A stretch of 24,791 nucleotides of DNA from the NCBI GenBank assembly GCA_019116365.1, contig DXBT01000034.1, positions 1-24,791 on the forward strand, given 5' to 3'. How positions within the stretch are numbered: position 1 is the stretch's first letter; each line of letters starts with the position of its first letter. Below the pieces are notes generated by a model, which was given only the letters and a program-made list of their open reading frames with translations, had not been told where the DNA came from and ran no database searches. Made by a program: the position numbers and the translations under genes. Positions 16,977 to 24,487 of this stretch are shown here, piece by piece. This DNA comes from Barnesiella merdipullorum. GTDB taxonomy: Bacteria; Bacteroidota; Bacteroidia; Bacteroidales; Barnesiellaceae.

Positions 16977-18197
16977 TTATTCATAACGAATGGCTTCGAT
17001 GGGATCGAGGTTGGCGGCTTTGCGGGCCGGGTACCAGCCGAAGAATATGCCGGTAATCGTGCAGACGAAGAACGAGAGTATCACCGAATAGGCCTGTATG
17101 TAAACCGGCCAGTTGAATACCAGGTTGACCACCATCGAGGCTCCTACGCCCAGCAGCACCCCGATGATACCACCCGTTACGCTGATGAGCACCGCCTCGA
17201 TGAGAAACTGGGCCAGAATGTCGATACCTCGGGCTCCGATCGACATGCGCAATCCTATCTCGCGGGTGCGCTCGGTCACCGATACATACATGATGTTCAT
17301 GATGCCGATACCGCCCACCAGCAGCGAGATGCCTGCGATACAGGCCAGCAGGATGGTCATCATGTCGGTGGTCGAGCTCATCATCGAGCTCATCTCCTCT
17401 TGCGACCGTATCTCGAAGTCATCTTCTTCGCCCTCCTTGATTTTGTGATTTTTGCGCAGAATCTGGGTTATCTCGTCGATAGCCTGAGGGGTGAGTTCTT
17501 CGGTAAGAGCCGAGCAGAAGATACCTTGCAGGTAGGTGATGGCCAGCACCCGTTTCTGCACCGTGGTGTAGGGGGCCAGCACCATGTCGTCCTGGTCCAT
17601 GCCCATGCTGTTGTAGCCCTTTGGCGTGAGTGTCCCTACAATTTTGAGCGGTATCTTGTTGAACCGAATCACCTTGCCGATGGGATTCTCGCCGTTGGGG
17701 AAGAGGTTGTCGATGATGGTTTGTCCTACCAGGCAGACTTTGGCCGAGGTGAGCACGTCTTGCGGGGTGAACATGCTGCCCTCCTCGACCGAGAATTTAC
17801 GTATTTCGAGATAATCTTCGGTCACCCCGTAGATGGTGCTGGGGTAGTTGTTGGCCCCGTAGATGAACTGTCCGCTGCTGCTTACCGAGGGAGAGCAGGC
17901 CGATACGTATTCGGTGTTGTCGAGAATGTCCTGGTAGTCGTTGAGCTTGAGGGTCTGCATCGACGAGGCATCTTGCCTGACGCCCCCCCGTTCCATATTG
18001 CCGGGGTGTATCATAATCATGTTCGACCCCATTTCGGCGATTTGCTCCCGTATGCTTCGCTTCGAGCCCTGCCCGATAGCCAGCATGGTAATCACCGATG
18101 CCACGCCAATGATGATGCCCAGCATCGTGAGGAAGCACCGCAACTTGTTATTGTTGAGTGCTTTGAGTGCTATTTTGGTGAGGTTGGTAAGATTCAT
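16977..18197 (-). CDS. MacB-type ABC transporter permease
   Basis: This 406-residue permease has the MacB/FtsX layout. An N-terminal amphipathic segment and TM1 (about 20-42, FLTMLGIIIGVASVITMLAIG) precede a large periplasmic MacB_PCD domain (about 48-245). The C-terminal FtsX domain has three TM segments (about 283-308, 330-358 and 370-393), with the GGIGIMNIMYVSVTERTREIGLRMSIGA loop that contacts the ATPase. It lacks a fused ATPase, which is the separate gene 13 bases upstream. With the adaptor and TolC genes it should form a tripartite pump driving mechanotransmission or efflux across the outer membrane. Substrate (drug, peptide, siderophore or lipid) is unknown. Confidence 0.94.
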   Translation of the reverse strand: MNLTNLTKIALKALNNNKLRCFLTMLGIIIGVASVITMLAIGQGSKRSIREQIAEMGSNMIMIHPGNMERGGVRQDASSMQTLKLNDYQDILDNTEYVSACSPSVSSSGQFIYGANNYPSTIYGVTEDYLEIRKFSVEEGSMFTPQDVLTSAKVCLVGQTIIDNLFPNGENPIGKVIRFNKIPLKIVGTLTPKGYNSMGMDQDDMVLAPYTTVQKRVLAITYLQGIFCSALTEELTPQAIDEITQILRKNHKIKEGEEDDFEIRSQEEMSSMMSSTTDMMTILLACIAGISLLVGGIGIMNIMYVSVTERTREIGLRMSIGARGIDILAQFLIEAVLISVTGGIIGVLLGVGASMVVNLVFNWPVYIQAYSVILSFFVCTITGIFFGWYPARKAANLDPIEAIRYE

Positions 18198-18210
18198 AGT
18201 TGTTTGTTCC

Positions 18211-18957
18211 TTAATCGCTTTCTACCGGCAGTTTTTTCAGCATCTCCTGGGCCGAGGCCGGATTGTCGTTGGGTGTGTCGCTGATGATTTTTCCGTCGCG
18301 CAGCACGATATTCCGGCTGCTGTAGGCCGAGAGTTCGGGGTTGTGGGTAACAAAGATGATGGTGCGTCCCCGGGCATGCAGCTCCTGGAAGAGTACCAGT
18401 ATCTCGAACGAGGTGCGGGTGTCGAGGTTACCCGTGGCCTCGTCGGCCAGGATGATGACCGGGTCGTTGACCAAGGCTCGGGCGATGGCCACACGCTGTT
18501 GCTGTCCGCCCGACATTTGGTTCGACTTGTGGTTCTTGCGTTCGGCAAGTCCCACGGCGTCGAGTGCCCGCGAGGCCAGTTCGTACCGCTTTCGGGCCGG
18601 GATGGCCGAGTTGTACATGAGCGGCAACTCCACGTTTTCGATAGCGGTTGTTTTGGGTAACAGGTTATAAGACTGGAATACGAAGCCTATCTTGCGGTTG
18701 CGCAGGACCGAACGCTCGTTCTTGCCCATGCTGCGCACGGGTATGCCGTCGAGATAGTATTCGCCCGAGGTGGGGGTGTCGAGACAACCCAGGATGTTGA
18801 GCAGGGTCGATTTACCCGATCCACTGGTACCCATGATGGTCACGAACTCGCCGGCATTGATGGTGAAACTTACTCCTCGCAGGGCATGTACCGTTTCGTT
18901 GCCCACGATGAAGTTGCGTCGTATATTCTCCAATCGTATGATCTCTTTTGTTGCCAT
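18211..18957 (-). CDS. MacB/LolD-type ABC transporter ATP-binding protein
   Basis: This 248-residue ATPase has Walker A GTSGSGKST (43-51), a Q loop (VFQSYNLL), the signature MSGGQQQR, Walker B VIILADEAT followed by the D loop GNLD, and the switch His in FVTHN. These place it in the MacB/LolD branch. It lies between the adaptor and permease genes with gaps of 18 and 13 bases, and powers the permease encoded downstream. After the switch region there is a short C-terminal tail with no extra domain. Confidence 0.96.
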   Translation of the reverse strand: MATKEIIRLENIRRNFIVGNETVHALRGVSFTINAGEFVTIMGTSGSGKSTLLNILGCLDTPTSGEYYLDGIPVRSMGKNERSVLRNRKIGFVFQSYNLLPKTTAIENVELPLMYNSAIPARKRYELASRALDAVGLAERKNHKSNQMSGGQQQRVAIARALVNDPVIILADEATGNLDTRTSFEILVLFQELHARGRTIIFVTHNPELSAYSSRNIVLRDGKIISDTPNDNPASAQEMLKKLPVESD

Positions 18958-18975
18958 ACAGTCAATATCCTTTCC

Positions 18976-20175
18976 TTATTTCTTTTTTCCCGGGGGCTTG
19001 GGCATGAAGGGACTCTCTTCTTTATTACCCGATGCCTGTGCGGCGGGAAGTCCGGCATTGCTCTTGCGATCGATGGCTACGACTTCGCCTTCGTTCAAAC
19101 CCGAGCAGATTTCTACATTCACGCTGTTGTCCATGCCCACTTTTACTTTACGGGGAGTCCAGGTATTGTTCTCTTGTACCCAGATGATTTTCAGGCTGTC
19201 GTTGGCCGGGGCCTCTTGCGGAGGCATCTGTCCGGTAGCCGGGGCCTCGCCCGACGGCGGGTCGGGAACAAAACGCAGGGCCTTGACGGGGATATTCACG
19301 ACGTTGCGCCGCTCGGCAATGAATATGGTGACATTGGCCGTGAGTCCCGGTTTCAGTTTCAGATCGGGGTTGTGGGCCGAGATGACTACCTCGTAGGTAA
19401 CCACGTTGCTCTCTTCGGTAGCCTCGAGCCGCACCTGGGTTACGGTGCCCTCGAAGGTGTCGTTGGGGTAGGCATCGACGGTAAATTCGACCCGTTGTCC
19501 CTCTTTCACTCCGCCTATATCGGCTTCATCGACATCGGCAATGACCTGCATCTGGGTGAGGTCGGCAGCGATGGTAAAGAGCGTAGGCGTTTCGAAGCCG
19601 GCGGCTACGGTCTGCCCTTCCTCGACAGCCCGGCTGATGACCACCCCGTCGATGGGCGAGGTGATGGTGGCATAGGCCAGATTACGTTTGGCTTTGGCCA
19701 GATTGGCCTCGCTGCTTTCGTAGGCACTCTTGGCCTTGGCATAGTTGTAGGTCGATTCTTCAAACTCGGTGTCGCTGATGAGTTGCTTCTCGTGCAGGGC
19801 CTTGTTGCGCAGGTAGTTCTTCTCCTGGTATTCATATTCGGCCTTGGCCCCGTCGTAGGTCGCCTGCTGCGAGGTGAGTTCGCTTTGCAGGGTTACTTTA
19901 TCCATCTCGGCGATGAGTTGGCCTTTGGTGACGACCGAGTTGTAGTCGGCATACAGTTTGTCGATGATACCCGACACCTGTGTACCTACATCGACCTTGG
20001 TCACCGGCTCGATGGTGCCGGTAGCCGTGACGGCTTCCGACACGTCGCCGCGGGTAGCCGTGGCTGTCTCGATGATGTAGTTTGTGCTTTGAGATTTCCT
20101 CCCGAAGATGACCCACAGGATGGCAACCACCGCGAGTACCGACAGGGTGAGGATGATGACTTTTTTACGTTTCAT
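18976..20175 (-). CDS. MacA/HlyD-type periplasmic adaptor
   Basis: This 399-residue membrane-fusion protein has one N-terminal anchor (about 6-25, VIILTLSVLAVVAILWVIFG). Half-lipoyl motifs (VTKVDVGTQVSGII and ITSPIDGVVISRAVEEGQTV) flank an alpha-helical hairpin (about 95-170) rich in Ala, Lys and Glu. Beta-barrel and membrane-proximal domains follow (about 200-375). An unusual Pro-rich insert (PDPPSGEAPATGQMPPQEAP, about 310-330) and a basic Pro-rich end complete it. It should bridge the MacB-type permease and the TolC-type channel. Confidence 0.95.
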   Translation of the reverse strand: MKRKKVIILTLSVLAVVAILWVIFGRKSQSTNYIIETATATRGDVSEAVTATGTIEPVTKVDVGTQVSGIIDKLYADYNSVVTKGQLIAEMDKVTLQSELTSQQATYDGAKAEYEYQEKNYLRNKALHEKQLISDTEFEESTYNYAKAKSAYESSEANLAKAKRNLAYATITSPIDGVVISRAVEEGQTVAAGFETPTLFTIAADLTQMQVIADVDEADIGGVKEGQRVEFTVDAYPNDTFEGTVTQVRLEATEESNVVTYEVVISAHNPDLKLKPGLTANVTIFIAERRNVVNIPVKALRFVPDPPSGEAPATGQMPPQEAPANDSLKIIWVQENNTWTPRKVKVGMDNSVNVEICSGLNEGEVVAIDRKSNAGLPAAQASGNKEESPFMPKPPGKKK

Positions 20176-20208
20176 ATGGCGATGATGATTTTATTATTCG
20201 ATAGACAA

Positions 20209-21540
20209 TCAGTCGAGCGTGAGCGGTTTGTTCTCGTAGTAGTCGAGCAGCTTGAGGTTGAGCAGTGCCATGAACCGGGCCTGCAGCTCCTCTTGTTGGG
20301 CCGAGAGCCAGTTGTTTTTGGCGGTGAGCATCTCGACCGTATTTTTCATGCCCAGGTAGAACTGCTCTTCGGTGAGTTCGTAGGAGGTTTGTGTGGCGTT
20401 GAGTTGCTCGCGGGCGGCCAGGTATTGCGACTGGGCCGATGAGGCGTCGAGCCAGGCACTCTCGATTTCGTTGAGCAGGGCCTTCTCCTGGTTCTGCAGG
20501 TCGAGTTCGCTTATCTTCTGTTGAATTTTGGCCCGCTCTACGGCCGACTTGTTGGCGCGCCGGCTGTAGATGGGAATCGACAAGGTGAGCCCGATCGACT
20601 CGTTGAGCCCCTGCTTCAGTTGGGTGCCCAGGCCGCCGTTGTTGTCGGTATTGTGGCCGCTGCCTATGCCGGCATTGAGCGAGAGGTTGGGATAGTAACC
20701 TGCTTTGGCATTGGCGATATTGAGCTCGGCCACCTCGAGTTCGAGTTTGCCGCTCTGTATCGAGGGGATGAATCCCAAGGCGATGGCATAGACCGTGCTC
20801 TTGTCGGGCAGCGGCACAAGCACTTTGCTCTCGTCGATAGGGGGCAAGGCCAGGTTCATCTCTACGTCTATATCGAGCTCGAGCAGTTGCTTGAGGTTGA
20901 GTCGCAGTTGGTCGCGGTTGGCCTGGGCCGATACCAGCTGGTATTTGTCGTTGCTATACTGGGCCTCGAGTTGTGCCAGGTCGCTCTTCGAGATGGAGCC
21001 TGCGGCCAGCAGTTCGCGCGAGCGTTCGACCTGTCGCTGCGATACCTCTACGGTCTGTTGGCAGATGTTCACGGCCTCCTCGGCATAGAGAATCTGCAGG
21101 TAGTCGGTGAGAATCTCAATTTGCAGGTTGTCGAGACTCTCTTTGAAGGCATATTGTTGTTGCTGTTCTTGCAGCTGGTTGGCCTTGATGGTATTGCGTC
21201 GTTTCCCGTCGAAGAGGGTCCACGAAGCATTCAGTCCGTAGGTTCCGGTATAGACGTTCTTCCCTCCCTGGGAACCGTCGGCAAAGGGATAGTTGCCATA
21301 GTTGTGCGAGGTAGAGAAGTCGAACGAGGGGAACAGTTGGGCTTTGGCCTCCTTGGTATTGACCGTGCTCTCTTCGATTGACAACCGGTTTTGTTGCAGG
21401 GTAATGCTGTGGTCGTGGGCATAGTCGAAGCAGTCTTGCAGGGTCCAAACCTCGGGCATCGACTTGTCGCTCTCCTGGGCTTGCAGGGGAATACAGCAGC
21501 ACAGAGTCAAAATCCCGACGGAGAGTATTAAATTTTTCAT
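20209..21540 (-). CDS. TolC-family outer-membrane efflux protein
   Basis: This is a 443-residue outer-membrane channel with signal peptide MKNLILSVGILTLCCCIPLQAQ. Two OEP repeats (about 30-225 and 235-430) each carry long amphipathic helices and the WTLQDCFDYAHDHS and ALGFIPSIQSGKLELEVAELNIANAKAGYYPNLS motifs. It is the first gene of the six-gene operon; the adaptor starts 33 bases after its stop. The Cys-rich CCC in the leader could in principle include a lipobox, but the +1 context is not typical. It opens the efflux duct to the outside. Confidence 0.95.
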   Translation of the reverse strand: MKNLILSVGILTLCCCIPLQAQESDKSMPEVWTLQDCFDYAHDHSITLQQNRLSIEESTVNTKEAKAQLFPSFDFSTSHNYGNYPFADGSQGGKNVYTGTYGLNASWTLFDGKRRNTIKANQLQEQQQQYAFKESLDNLQIEILTDYLQILYAEEAVNICQQTVEVSQRQVERSRELLAAGSISKSDLAQLEAQYSNDKYQLVSAQANRDQLRLNLKQLLELDIDVEMNLALPPIDESKVLVPLPDKSTVYAIALGFIPSIQSGKLELEVAELNIANAKAGYYPNLSLNAGIGSGHNTDNNGGLGTQLKQGLNESIGLTLSIPIYSRRANKSAVERAKIQQKISELDLQNQEKALLNEIESAWLDASSAQSQYLAAREQLNATQTSYELTEEQFYLGMKNTVEMLTAKNNWLSAQQEELQARFMALLNLKLLDYYENKPLTLD

Positions 21541-21549
21541 AACTAATAC

Positions 21550-21584
21550 GTTAAATTCAACTTCAAATTTAACATTTAATGAAC
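21550..21584 (-). promoter_or_regulatory. Efflux-operon promoter with -7 box and repeat operator
   Basis: On the minus strand TAAATTTG (21564-21571) matches TAnnTTTG, 23 bases before the TolC ATG. An exact inverted repeat, GTTAAATT-N8-AATTTAAC (21550-21573), overlaps it. GTT trinucleotides recur at 11- and 12-base intervals (21582-21584, 21571-21573 and 21559-21561). The arrangement suggests an operator, possibly for the LytTR regulator encoded in the same operon. No -33 TTTG is seen. Confidence 0.5.
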
Positions 21585-21638
21585 CATATAGAAAAATGTA
21601 ATAGAGAGACCCCCTTTTTTTGCGGATAAAGCGGGCTC

Positions 21639-21652
21639 TTTTATCGATAAAA
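21639..21652. repeat. 14-bp palindrome TTTTATCGATAAAA
   Basis: A perfect 14-base palindrome lies about 100 bases upstream of the TolC start, between the transporter terminator and the efflux promoter. It could be a protein-binding site, but an AT-rich palindrome of this length can also arise by chance. Confidence 0.35.
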
Positions 21653-21696
21653 TCGAGTCGTATAGTTATGCGTTTTTCCCGTCTCGGGCATAGGTA

Positions 21697-21732
21697 TAAA
21701 AAACGAGGGAAATCGCAATGGATTTCCCTCGT
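21697..21732 (-). terminator. Intrinsic terminator of the AspT-type transporter gene
   Basis: A perfect 12-bp stem (21703-21714 with 21721-21732) and a 6-base loop are followed on the minus strand by TTTTTT. It lies 27 bases past the transporter stop. This is a textbook Rho-independent terminator and separates the transporter from the efflux operon. Confidence 0.9.
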
Positions 21733-21759
21733 GGTGATAGAGGTGAATAAAAGTGCTTT

Positions 21760-23436
21760 TTAGTAGAATAGCAGAATGAGTAACTGGGCCGAGAGTACCC
21801 GCAGGAACATGGTGAGCGGATATACGGTCGAGTAGGCTACCGACGCGGCATCGTTGCCCGAAACCTTGTTGGCATAGGCCAGGGCAGGGGGATCGGTGCA
21901 GGCTCCCGAGAGCAGACCCATAATCGAGCAGTAGTTGATTTTGTAGTGTGCCCGTGCAATGATGGCGATGGCGAGCAAGGGGATGACGGTGATGAGGAAT
22001 CCCCACCATACCCACACGAGACCGCCCGACATGATGGTGTTGACAAATTCGCCTCCGGCCGAGATGCCTACACTGGCCAGGAAGAGGCAGATGCCTACCT
22101 CGCGCAGCATGAGGCTGGCTCCTGTCGAGGTGTAGGTAACCAGGTGTATCTTGGGTCCGAATCGACCCAGCAGGATGGCTACTACCAGAGGACCACCGGC
22201 CAAACCCAGTTTCATCGGTACGTCCATGCCTGGGATGGCAATAGGAATACTACCCAGGATGATACCCAGGAAAATACCTACGAAGAGGGTTATCATGTTG
22301 GGCTCGTGCAGACGCTTGGTCGAGTTGCCCAACTTTTCGGCCAGACGATTGATATCTTCGATGCGGCCCACTACGGTGAGGCGGTCGCCGATTTGCAGCT
22401 CCAGATTGGGGCTGGCCAGCAGATCCACACCGGCACGGTTGACGCGGGTGGCGTTCAGGCGGTATCCCATGCGCAGCCGCAAGCTACCTATCTTGCGACC
22501 GTTGAACTCGGAGCGGGTAACCAGGATGCGTCGCGAAACAACGGGTGCCTGAATGGCCTCCCAGTTCATCTCGACAGGTCGCCCGATAAAGGCCTCGAGG
22601 GCACTCTCGTCTTGCAGCGAGAGTACGACCAGCAGCAGGTCGCCCTCTTGCAGCAGCGTATCGGAGTTGGGGATAATCACCTCGTCGTTGTGCTTGATGC
22701 GCGATACCACGAAGTTGCGGTCGATGAGTTTGGTGAGGTCGTCGAGGGTGCGGCCCACAATCAAGCGGTTCTCTACCTTGTAGGTAACCACGTGAGGCAC
22801 GAGTTGGCTCGACTGGTTTTCCTCTTCGATTTGTTGGTTTTCCTTATCGAGTCTTACCTTGAAGATGGCCCGAATGACCAGCATCGAGGCGATGATACCG
22901 ATTACACCCAGCGGGTAGGCGGCGGCGTAACCCAAGGCAATCTCGGGAATTTCGGTAATTGACCCGTCGAACTTCAATTGCGACAGCGTTTGTTGAGCGG
23001 CGCCCAGTCCCGGGGTGTTGGTAACGGCTCCCGAGAGGATACCCACCATCATGGGCATATTCACTTGGTCTTTATTGAAGACGTAGATGACCAGGGCTAC
23101 CACAAGGTTGAGGGCTACAATACCCACGGCCAGCATGTTGAGGGTGAGGCCTCCCCGCTTGAACGAGGAGAAGAAACTGGGCCCTACTTGCAACCCGATG
23201 GAATAAATAAAGAGAATTAAACCGAACTCCTGCACGAAGTGGAGGATGTTCTTTTCGGCCGAGAAACCGAAGTGGCCGGCTATCAATCCCACGAAAAGAA
23301 CAAATGTGACTCCCAGTGAGACCCCGAAGAACTTCAGTTTGCCAAGCGCTACTCCTACGGCAATAACAAAGGCGTATAGGATTACGGTATGGGCTACCGA
23401 TGCGTCATTAAATAGCAGACTTTGTATCCAATCCAT
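21760..23436 (-). CDS. AspT/YidE-type transporter with two TrkA-C domains
   Basis: This 558-residue inner-membrane protein belongs to the aspartate:alanine exchanger family. Two copies of the Asp-Al_Ex membrane domain (about 1-185 and 385-558), each with five or six TM segments, flank a cytoplasmic insert with two TrkA-C (RCK_C) domains (about 210-290 and 295-375). The paired motifs GAVTNTPGLGAAQ and GACTDPPALAYA are the conserved re-entrant signatures of each half. The TrkA-C domains (NSDTLLQEGDLLLVV and NLELQIGDRLTVVG) usually bind small ligands and gate transport. The substrate is unknown: AspT itself exchanges aspartate and alanine, but most relatives are uncharacterised. It is a single gene with its own promoter and terminator. 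Confidence 0.92.
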   Translation of the reverse strand: MDWIQSLLFNDASVAHTVILYAFVIAVGVALGKLKFFGVSLGVTFVLFVGLIAGHFGFSAEKNILHFVQEFGLILFIYSIGLQVGPSFFSSFKRGGLTLNMLAVGIVALNLVVALVIYVFNKDQVNMPMMVGILSGAVTNTPGLGAAQQTLSQLKFDGSITEIPEIALGYAAAYPLGVIGIIASMLVIRAIFKVRLDKENQQIEEENQSSQLVPHVVTYKVENRLIVGRTLDDLTKLIDRNFVVSRIKHNDEVIIPNSDTLLQEGDLLLVVLSLQDESALEAFIGRPVEMNWEAIQAPVVSRRILVTRSEFNGRKIGSLRLRMGYRLNATRVNRAGVDLLASPNLELQIGDRLTVVGRIEDINRLAEKLGNSTKRLHEPNMITLFVGIFLGIILGSIPIAIPGMDVPMKLGLAGGPLVVAILLGRFGPKIHLVTYTSTGASLMLREVGICLFLASVGISAGGEFVNTIMSGGLVWVWWGFLITVIPLLAIAIIARAHYKINYCSIMGLLSGACTDPPALAYANKVSGNDAASVAYSTVYPLTMFLRVLSAQLLILLFY

Positions 23437-23467
23437 TTTAGTTAAACACTACTTTTTATTTTTTGTG

Positions 23468-23496
23468 CAAAGTTAGCAATAATCTCTATAAACAAA
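23468..23496 (-). promoter_or_regulatory. Promoter of the AspT-type transporter gene
   Basis: The minus strand reads TTTG (23493-23496), 17 bases, then TAACTTTG (23468-23475), 31 bases before the ATG. The -7 box matches TAnnTTTG exactly; the spacing to the -33 element is slightly short of the usual 19-21. Confidence 0.6.
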
Positions 23497-23534
23497 TCTC
23501 GAAGGTATAATTTTCTTGGTTCGGGGAGAGAAAT

Positions 23535-23570
23535 AAAAAAAGACTCTGGGCATCACGCCCCGAGTCTTTC
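23535..23570 (-). terminator. Intrinsic terminator after the HAD gene and small ORF
   Basis: GACTCTGGGC (23542-23551) pairs with GCCCCGAGTC (23557-23566) with one mismatch. On the minus strand the hairpin is followed by a run of seven T residues. It ends the transcript of the HAD-like gene and lies about 20 bases past the small ORF. Confidence 0.85.
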
Positions 23571-23588
23571 ATCAAGTCAATACACTTT

Positions 23589-23672
23589 TTATGCTAAGAG
23601 CCTTCCTTGGCTATGCTCTCGCACGGCGGCAGGAATATTTTTAGTTAGATTTGTTTTTACAACACAGTACAT
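23589..23672 (-). CDS. Possible 27-residue small protein downstream of the HAD gene
   Basis: An ATG 4 bases after the HAD stop opens a 27-codon frame encoding MYCVVKTNLTKN then IPAAVREHSQGRLLA, closing with TAA just before the terminator. The second half is GC-richer than the surrounding spacer and includes a short hairpin (AGCC-AAGGAA-GGCT), so the segment could equally be a structured 3' UTR or small RNA. There is no clear ribosome-binding site, but tight placement after the HAD stop would allow coupled translation. No family is recognised. Confidence 0.35.
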   Translation of the reverse strand: MYCVVKTNLTKNIPAAVREHSQGRLLA

Positions 23673-23676
23673 GTAA

Positions 23677-24435
23677 TCAATAGTAAGTTGTAGTTTCCGT
23701 TTTATTTATGATTGCTTCTTGTTCTGTTAGCAATAAATTGAGTTCTGCTAAGGAGGTTATATGATAGTTGGATATGCGTTTGGCCGGGGGCACTTGGCGA
23801 GGGTTCAGCCAGGCGGTTTGGCACCCGATGCTTTTGGCCGGCAACAGGTCGTTGTTGATCGAGTTGCTCACGCACAAGGTCTCTTGGGGTGCTGAGTGCA
23901 TGGTATCGAGTGAGAATTTGAATAGTTTTTTATCGGGCTTGTTGAGGTTTACCACGCTCGACTCGATGACATCGGTAAAGTAGGAGGCGAGTCCAAAATC
24001 GGTCAATATGGCCAGTAGGTTGCCATACGATTGCGATACAATGCCCAACCGATATCGCTCGACCAGTTGTTCCAGTATTTGTTCGTTTTGTCGCACATGC
24101 ATGATGGCCCGGTTGTAACACAACGTGGCCAGCTGCTGCGGATATTTGTGGGTGCAACTGTTGTCGGATAACAACCCGTTATCGATGAGATACTTGATTT
24201 GTAACGACAGTCGGGTATATAGAGTCAGGTATAGATTAAATCCGGGTTCAATAAGTTTACGTTCGGCAATCTGGGCCTCGGCATACTGGTGGGCATGCAG
24301 ATAATCGATCTTTGAGACAGGTATGTTGGTCTCTCTGTATTCTTTCCAGATGAGGTCAAACCATTCGCGTCCTTCGGTATCGAGTGTTCCCGAGAAGTTG
24401 AACAAAATACTTTTTATGTTGTGCCTCTGGTCCAT
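23677..24435 (-). CDS. HAD-superfamily protein lacking catalytic aspartates
   Basis: This 252-residue protein has the HAD layout: motif I at the N-terminus, an alpha-helical cap (about 25-120), motif II (LGIVSQSYGN), motif III Lys in LNKPDKKLF, and motif IV VSNSINNDLLPAKSIG. Motif I reads FNFSGTLDT, so the nucleophile Asp is Asn13 and the acid/base Asp is Ser15. Motif IV has Asn in place of the usual first Asp. A phosphatase with these changes should be inactive, which suggests a binding or regulatory role. The frame opens at a TTG (24459), but that codon sits on the -7 box, so the ATG at 24435 is chosen. A possible small ORF begins 4 bases after its stop. Confidence 0.85.
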   Translation of the reverse strand: MDQRHNIKSILFNFSGTLDTEGREWFDLIWKEYRETNIPVSKIDYLHAHQYAEAQIAERKLIEPGFNLYLTLYTRLSLQIKYLIDNGLLSDNSCTHKYPQQLATLCYNRAIMHVRQNEQILEQLVERYRLGIVSQSYGNLLAILTDFGLASYFTDVIESSVVNLNKPDKKLFKFSLDTMHSAPQETLCVSNSINNDLLPAKSIGCQTAWLNPRQVPPAKRISNYHITSLAELNLLLTEQEAIINKTETTTYY

Positions 24436-24456
24436 TTCTTGCTTTTGAAGACAATG

Positions 24457-24487
24457 CAAAGTTATCTTGGCGCTGTTGCTTCTGCAA
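24457..24487 (-). promoter_or_regulatory. Promoter of the HAD-like gene
   Basis: The minus strand reads CTTG (24484-24487), 19 bases, then TAACTTTG (24457-24464), 21 bases before the ATG. The -7 box is an exact TAnnTTTG match and the -33 element differs from TTTG at one base. This also rules out the upstream TTG as a start. Confidence 0.6.

Noticed and set aside
18886..20442. 518-codon + strand frame antisense to the ATPase, adaptor and TolC genes
   Set aside because: It crosses three real genes and their gaps, and its product has shadow-like composition.
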